A DNA stretch of 18,706 nucleotides from assembly GCA_021767245.1 (NCBI GenBank), contig JAASTO010000029.1, positions 1 through 18,706 on the forward strand, written 5' to 3'. The translations under genes were made by a program, and so were the position numbers. The notes beneath the pieces are model-generated. The model did not search any database, had not been told where the DNA came from, and saw only the letters and a program-made list of their open reading frames with translations. Source of the stretch: Balneolaceae bacterium. Its GTDB lineage: Bacteria; Bacteroidota; Rhodothermia; Balneolales; Balneolaceae. This document shows positions 16,032 to 18,706 of this stretch, piece by piece. Numbering within the stretch: the stretch's first letter is position 1; every line of letters begins with the position of its first letter.

Positions 16032-16645
16032 TGGTAGAGTTAACCTTAAGTAATTTAGAGGGAAAAAAAGATTCATTGACCGGTAACCTGACATTCACCC
16101 AATCAAAGGAATACAGGTATGGCATGGTTATTTACGGGATATTCTACTGTACATCAATGTTGGCTGATGATTTTGGGCAGGGTTGGTTTACCATTCCAGG
16201 CTTCATTATTGCAATTATGGCCTTGATTGCAGCTTACTTCCCTTACTCTTTTGCTAAAAAAGCGGGAACTGCTCACCTGAAAGAGGATGAGATCGAGATA
16301 GATCTGGATGAAAAGGCTACATATGAGCACATACCGGATTCTCCGGTTAAACTGGATGAACTAAATGAAATCACAATTAATATTGTCAGCTCTTTTAGAT
16401 GGTGGTCTTCTTACATAATTATGCAATTTATTATAGATAAGGATGGAGAAGAAAAAACATTTGGTGTTGTCATAAAAAACCGTAAACAAGAAGAGCAATA
16501 TTTAGAGGTACTGGATAGTTGGTACAAAGCCGGATACCCGGTTAAAGAAATTACCGGATCAGGATTTCGGATATTCAAATTAAATCAGGGAAAAAATTAT
16601 GAAGATGTACAAAGGATCAAAAGAAAATATGGTATCGAGTGGTAA
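16031..16645 (+). CDS. Hypothetical protein with two N-terminal transmembrane segments
   Basis: I do not recognise this 204-residue protein. It has two hydrophobic segments near the N-terminus (about 30-46 and 52-74), joined by a short turn, then a soluble, acidic to mixed domain of about 125 residues with predicted strand-like stretches (IEIDLDE, ITINIV, FIIDKDG, FGVVIKN) and an aromatic FRWWSSY. This arrangement, a hairpin membrane anchor followed by a small cytoplasmic domain, recalls bPH-domain-like membrane proteins, but the resemblance is only in layout. The gene overlaps the SGNH gene by one base and its 3' end overlaps the SIMPL gene, so it belongs to the same unit. Confidence 0.75.
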   Translation: MVELTLSNLEGKKDSLTGNLTFTQSKEYRYGMVIYGIFYCTSMLADDFGQGWFTIPGFIIAIMALIAAYFPYSFAKKAGTAHLKEDEIEIDLDEKATYEHIPDSPVKLDELNEITINIVSSFRWWSSYIIMQFIIDKDGEEKTFGVVIKNRKQEEQYLEVLDSWYKAGYPVKEITGSGFRIFKLNQGKNYEDVQRIKRKYGIEW

Positions 16646-17357
16646 CAAACTTAGCAAGATCACACTAACGGTAAGTCTCCTGTTTTTTGGCATAAGCTGT
16701 ACAACATTGGCCCAACAGCCTGTTTCTGAACGTACCATTACCATCAATATGAGTGCTTCAGAGCTTTTACCGGCTGACCTTATCATTTTTAACGTAACCA
16801 TTAATGCCGAGGGAGAAACCCCTCAGGAAGCCTATGAGTTACACCGTGAAAGAGAATCTATTTTGGCCGGATTGCTTAAGGATCTGAACATTAAAGAAGA
16901 AAATATTGATTTTGAGCCCATTCGAATGAATCGCCGACAGGTAAATGGGAATCGATATAACAATCAGGAACCTCAGTATGTGACCAATACCAATCAATCG
17001 GTAAGTATTACCTTCAATGATTTTGATATGTATGAACGCATTCAGCTTACATTGATAGAAAATGATTTTGATACCTTTAATGGGCAGTTCTCATCCACCA
17101 AGATAGCTGAGGGAAAGGAAAAAGCTCTGATCTCCGCCATTGAAGCTTCAAGGGAACGTGCGGAACTGATCGCCCAAACTTCGGGTGTTGAGGTCGGAGA
17201 CATTTACACCATCAACTATTCAGATCACCAGATAAGCATTCCCAGAAAAGTGAATTCCATGGAAATGATGTCGATGGCTGCTGATGCAACTATGATGGAT
17301 TTCGCTCAAACCGTAGAAGTGCGGTCTAACATCAACATCAGCTATTTTATAAAATAG
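16599..17357 (+). CDS. SIMPL-domain (DUF541) secreted protein
   Basis: The protein is 252 residues from ATG 16599, or 242 from ATG 16629. It has a signal peptide (hydrophobic ITLTVSLLFFGIS, probable cleavage after TLA) and then a DUF541/SIMPL domain, recognisable from the start R-T-I-T-I-N-M-S-A-S, the ADLIIFNVTINAEGETPQEAY strand-helix, the QSVSITFNDFD strand, and the long helix EGKEKALISAIEASRERAELIAQ followed by SGVEVGDI. The family is periplasmic or cell-surface and poorly understood. AGGG eight bases before 16599 favours that start, giving a 47-base overlap with the previous gene; starting at 16629 would leave a 17-base overlap and a more standard signal peptide. Confidence 0.85.
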   Translation: MKMYKGSKENMVSSGNKLSKITLTVSLLFFGISCTTLAQQPVSERTITINMSASELLPADLIIFNVTINAEGETPQEAYELHRERESILAGLLKDLNIKEENIDFEPIRMNRRQVNGNRYNNQEPQYVTNTNQSVSITFNDFDMYERIQLTLIENDFDTFNGQFSSTKIAEGKEKALISAIEASRERAELIAQTSGVEVGDIYTINYSDHQISIPRKVNSMEMMSMAADATMMDFAQTVEVRSNINISYFIK

Positions 17358-17368
17358 AATTAGTGAAC

Positions 17369-17408
17369 GGTGTAATGGTAGATTGGGCATCCATTCAACC
17401 ATTACACC
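17369..17408. terminator. Hairpin between convergent SIMPL and PIG-L genes
   Basis: GGTGTAATGGT (17369-17379) pairs perfectly with ACCATTACACC (17398-17408), an 11-bp stem with an 18-base loop. It sits in the middle of the 69-base gap between two facing genes, so it may end transcription from both sides, but no T-run follows it in either direction. Confidence 0.5.
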
Positions 17409-17426
17409 ATTAACTGTTAATAATTA

Positions 17427-18320
17427 TCAGGGCTGAGCCTTATTAACGGCTTCAAAATACTCGGTCACTTTCTGCAGTTTATCATCTCCGTTCAAAGCAT
17501 TGAACCAATACTGTTCCACCACTTTGTCTCCGGTTTGCATGAGTAACTGCATCGTGCCCTGTGATTTATGTTCAGCGATCACCCAGTTTGAAATAATGTT
17601 GTAATTCAGGCGATCGTTGGCCCCAAAAGTCTGACTGCGGTCAAATTCAAAAAGTACACCCTCTTTTACTTTTGTATCAGGAAACCCTTCCATTTGTGTG
17701 AACTCCACACCGGGATCCTCTCCTCTTCTTATAAAGGCTTGTAATGCGATGGGGCGCTCTTCAACCGGTAATTCTTTCATAGCCTGCAGCCCCAATACCG
17801 CGGATGCTTTATGATGGCCATGGAATTGTTCAAATGGGAGCATAAGAAACATGAAGTCATAATCTCCATCTTTCAGGATCTGTACTAACCGTTCATGCAC
17901 CCAGTCGGTATTCCATTTCTCCAGTGTTTCGTGTACATCTTCAGTGTAATAAAAATCAGGTTGATCAAAGAAAAAGTAATTTCTGATTCCAACGATCTCA
18001 CCCCCGGCCATTAATTCCTGTTTTCGGATTCCGGGTAGATACTGCCGGCCAATCTCTTCTTTATCGAGTTCCTTGTTGTAAATAAAATTTCCTAGCGTTG
18101 AGTAGGTATAGCCACCTTCTCCATTGGTCATCAGAGCCAGATCCACCTTTCCTCCCAACAACTTGGTCGTTTTGAAGATGGTAGCCGAAAACAATGCATC
18201 ATCATCAGGGTGAGCCGTAACCAATAAGACTTTTGGTTCATAGTTCAATAGCGCATCTTGTGCCGACAACGGTAAAGATGCTACAAAAAACATAAATAGA
18301 AATATCAGGAGTCGTTTCAT
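17427..18320 (-). CDS. Secreted PIG-L family deacetylase
   Basis: The 297-residue protein has a Sec signal peptide (1-21, KRLLIFLFMFFVASLPLSAQ) and a PIG-L/LmbE domain. The zinc motif AHPDDD (36-41) and the second site HGHH (167-170) are intact, so it should be a zinc-dependent N-acetyl hydrolase. Family substrates include N-acetylglucosamine in glycolipids and sugar conjugates such as bacillithiol and mycothiol precursors. A signal peptide is against a cytoplasmic thiol-synthesis role and suggests an exported glycan or glycoconjugate substrate; this is inference. It stands alone, convergent with the SIMPL gene and divergent from the partial kinase gene. Confidence 0.93.
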   Translation of the reverse strand: MKRLLIFLFMFFVASLPLSAQDALLNYEPKVLLVTAHPDDDALFSATIFKTTKLLGGKVDLALMTNGEGGYTYSTLGNFIYNKELDKEEIGRQYLPGIRKQELMAGGEIVGIRNYFFFDQPDFYYTEDVHETLEKWNTDWVHERLVQILKDGDYDFMFLMLPFEQFHGHHKASAVLGLQAMKELPVEERPIALQAFIRRGEDPGVEFTQMEGFPDTKVKEGVLFEFDRSQTFGANDRLNYNIISNWVIAEHKSQGTMQLLMQTGDKVVEQYWFNALNGDDKLQKVTEYFEAVNKAQP

Positions 18321-18373
18321 ATCAATAAATCTGGTTTATTTAATTATTTAACTAAAAGGTAGGCTTCCTAACT

Positions 18374-18432
18374 GACATTGAAAAGTTGTTCCATCAGGTT
18401 AACATGCGCCGGTATGTACATATTTCAATGTC
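18374..18432. repeat. 10-bp inverted repeat in the divergent promoter region
   Basis: GACATTGAAA (18374-18383) and TTTCAATGTC (18423-18432) are perfect reverse complements separated by 39 bases. They lie between the PIG-L start and the partial kinase start, where a regulator could bridge two half-sites. The function is unknown. Confidence 0.45.
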
Positions 18433-18514
18433 TTCTAAGTATTTAGCATTGGAAGGATTGATTTAATAATGTTATAATTCATATCTAAATTTTCGGGTAA
18501 AACTTCCTATTTCT

Positions 18515-18706
18515 ATGAATGATTCCAATTGGGACCGGGTACAGTCCATCGTTGATAAACTTCTTGAACTTCCTGAGCACGAGCGCGCGCTTTATACCGA
18601 TAAACTGTGTAAGGGAAATGAACAGCTAAAATCTGAGGTACAGCAATTCCTTGATAATATTTCTGCCTCTGAAGGATGGTTCGAAAATAAAGAACGGTTC
18701 AAAAAA
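18515..18706 (+). CDS. N-terminus of a second kinase-type protein (partial)
   Basis: An ATG at 18515 opens 64 codons to the window edge. The product matches the first 60 residues of the kinase at 1757-4393: NW at 5-6, V..-V-D at 9-14, L.-.-P-E at 17-21, R24, Y27, C32, L-K-x-E-V near 38-42, and G-W-x-E-N near 54-58. One residue is inserted relative to the first. I infer that this is another Ser/Thr kinase with the same N-terminal module; the kinase domain itself is outside the window. Unlike the first, no sigma factor gene lies just upstream on the same strand. Confidence 0.75.
   Translation, partial: MNDSNWDRVQSIVDKLLELPEHERALYTDKLCKGNEQLKSEVQQFLDNISASEGWFENKERFKK

Overview
The window looks like a chromosomal stretch from a member of the Bacteroidota/Rhodothermota/Balneolota side of the FCB group. 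This is inferred from a TonB-dependent receptor with a carboxypeptidase-regulatory-like N-terminal domain, a solitary short RRM-type RNA-binding protein, an ECF sigma factor paired with a TPR-bearing Ser/Thr kinase, weak Shine-Dalgarno sites, and a perfect TAnnTTTG promoter element before pckA. Base composition is moderately AT-rich and looks even throughout. I see no insertion sequence, prophage, CRISPR array, rRNA or complete tRNA.

Layout: (1) 1-904, minus strand, the 5' part of an agmatine-deiminase-family gene whose active site looks degraded. (2) 1100-4393, plus strand, an ECF sigma factor of the TIGR02999/Sigma70_ECF type, then a large membrane Ser/Thr kinase with C-terminal TPRs. (3) 4394-6388, a 330-nt leader region with a LacI-type operator-like palindrome, pckA (ATP-dependent PEP carboxykinase) and its terminator. 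(4) prfA (RF1) on the minus strand, convergent with pckA. (5) purK-purE, an RRM RNA-binding protein with its terminator, and a YbjQ/UPF0145 protein, all plus strand. (6) grpE-dnaJ on the minus strand. (7) A 963-residue TonB-dependent receptor on the minus strand. (8) Divergent from it, a tight three-gene plus-strand unit: SGNH-hydrolase lipoprotein, two-TM hypothetical protein and secreted SIMPL-domain protein. (9) A secreted PIG-L-type deacetylase on the minus strand. (10) At the right edge, the first 64 codons of a second kinase-type protein with the same N-terminal domain as the first kinase.

How they fit together: purK and purE act in sequence in the two-enzyme route from AIR to CAIR. grpE-dnaJ supply two DnaK co-chaperones; dnaK is not in the window. 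The sigma factor and kinase form a probable signalling pair, with Ser/Thr at the sigma region-2 positions where other ECF factors have acidic residues. pckA and the TonB receptor carry near-identical AAGCGCTTCCA operator cores upstream, which suggests shared carbon-source control of gluconeogenesis and nutrient uptake by a LacI-family regulator encoded elsewhere.

Most genes are well-recognised housekeeping types. The points most worth a second look are the degenerate agmatine deiminase homologue, the sigma/kinase pair with its duplicated N-terminal kinase domain, and the shared operator.
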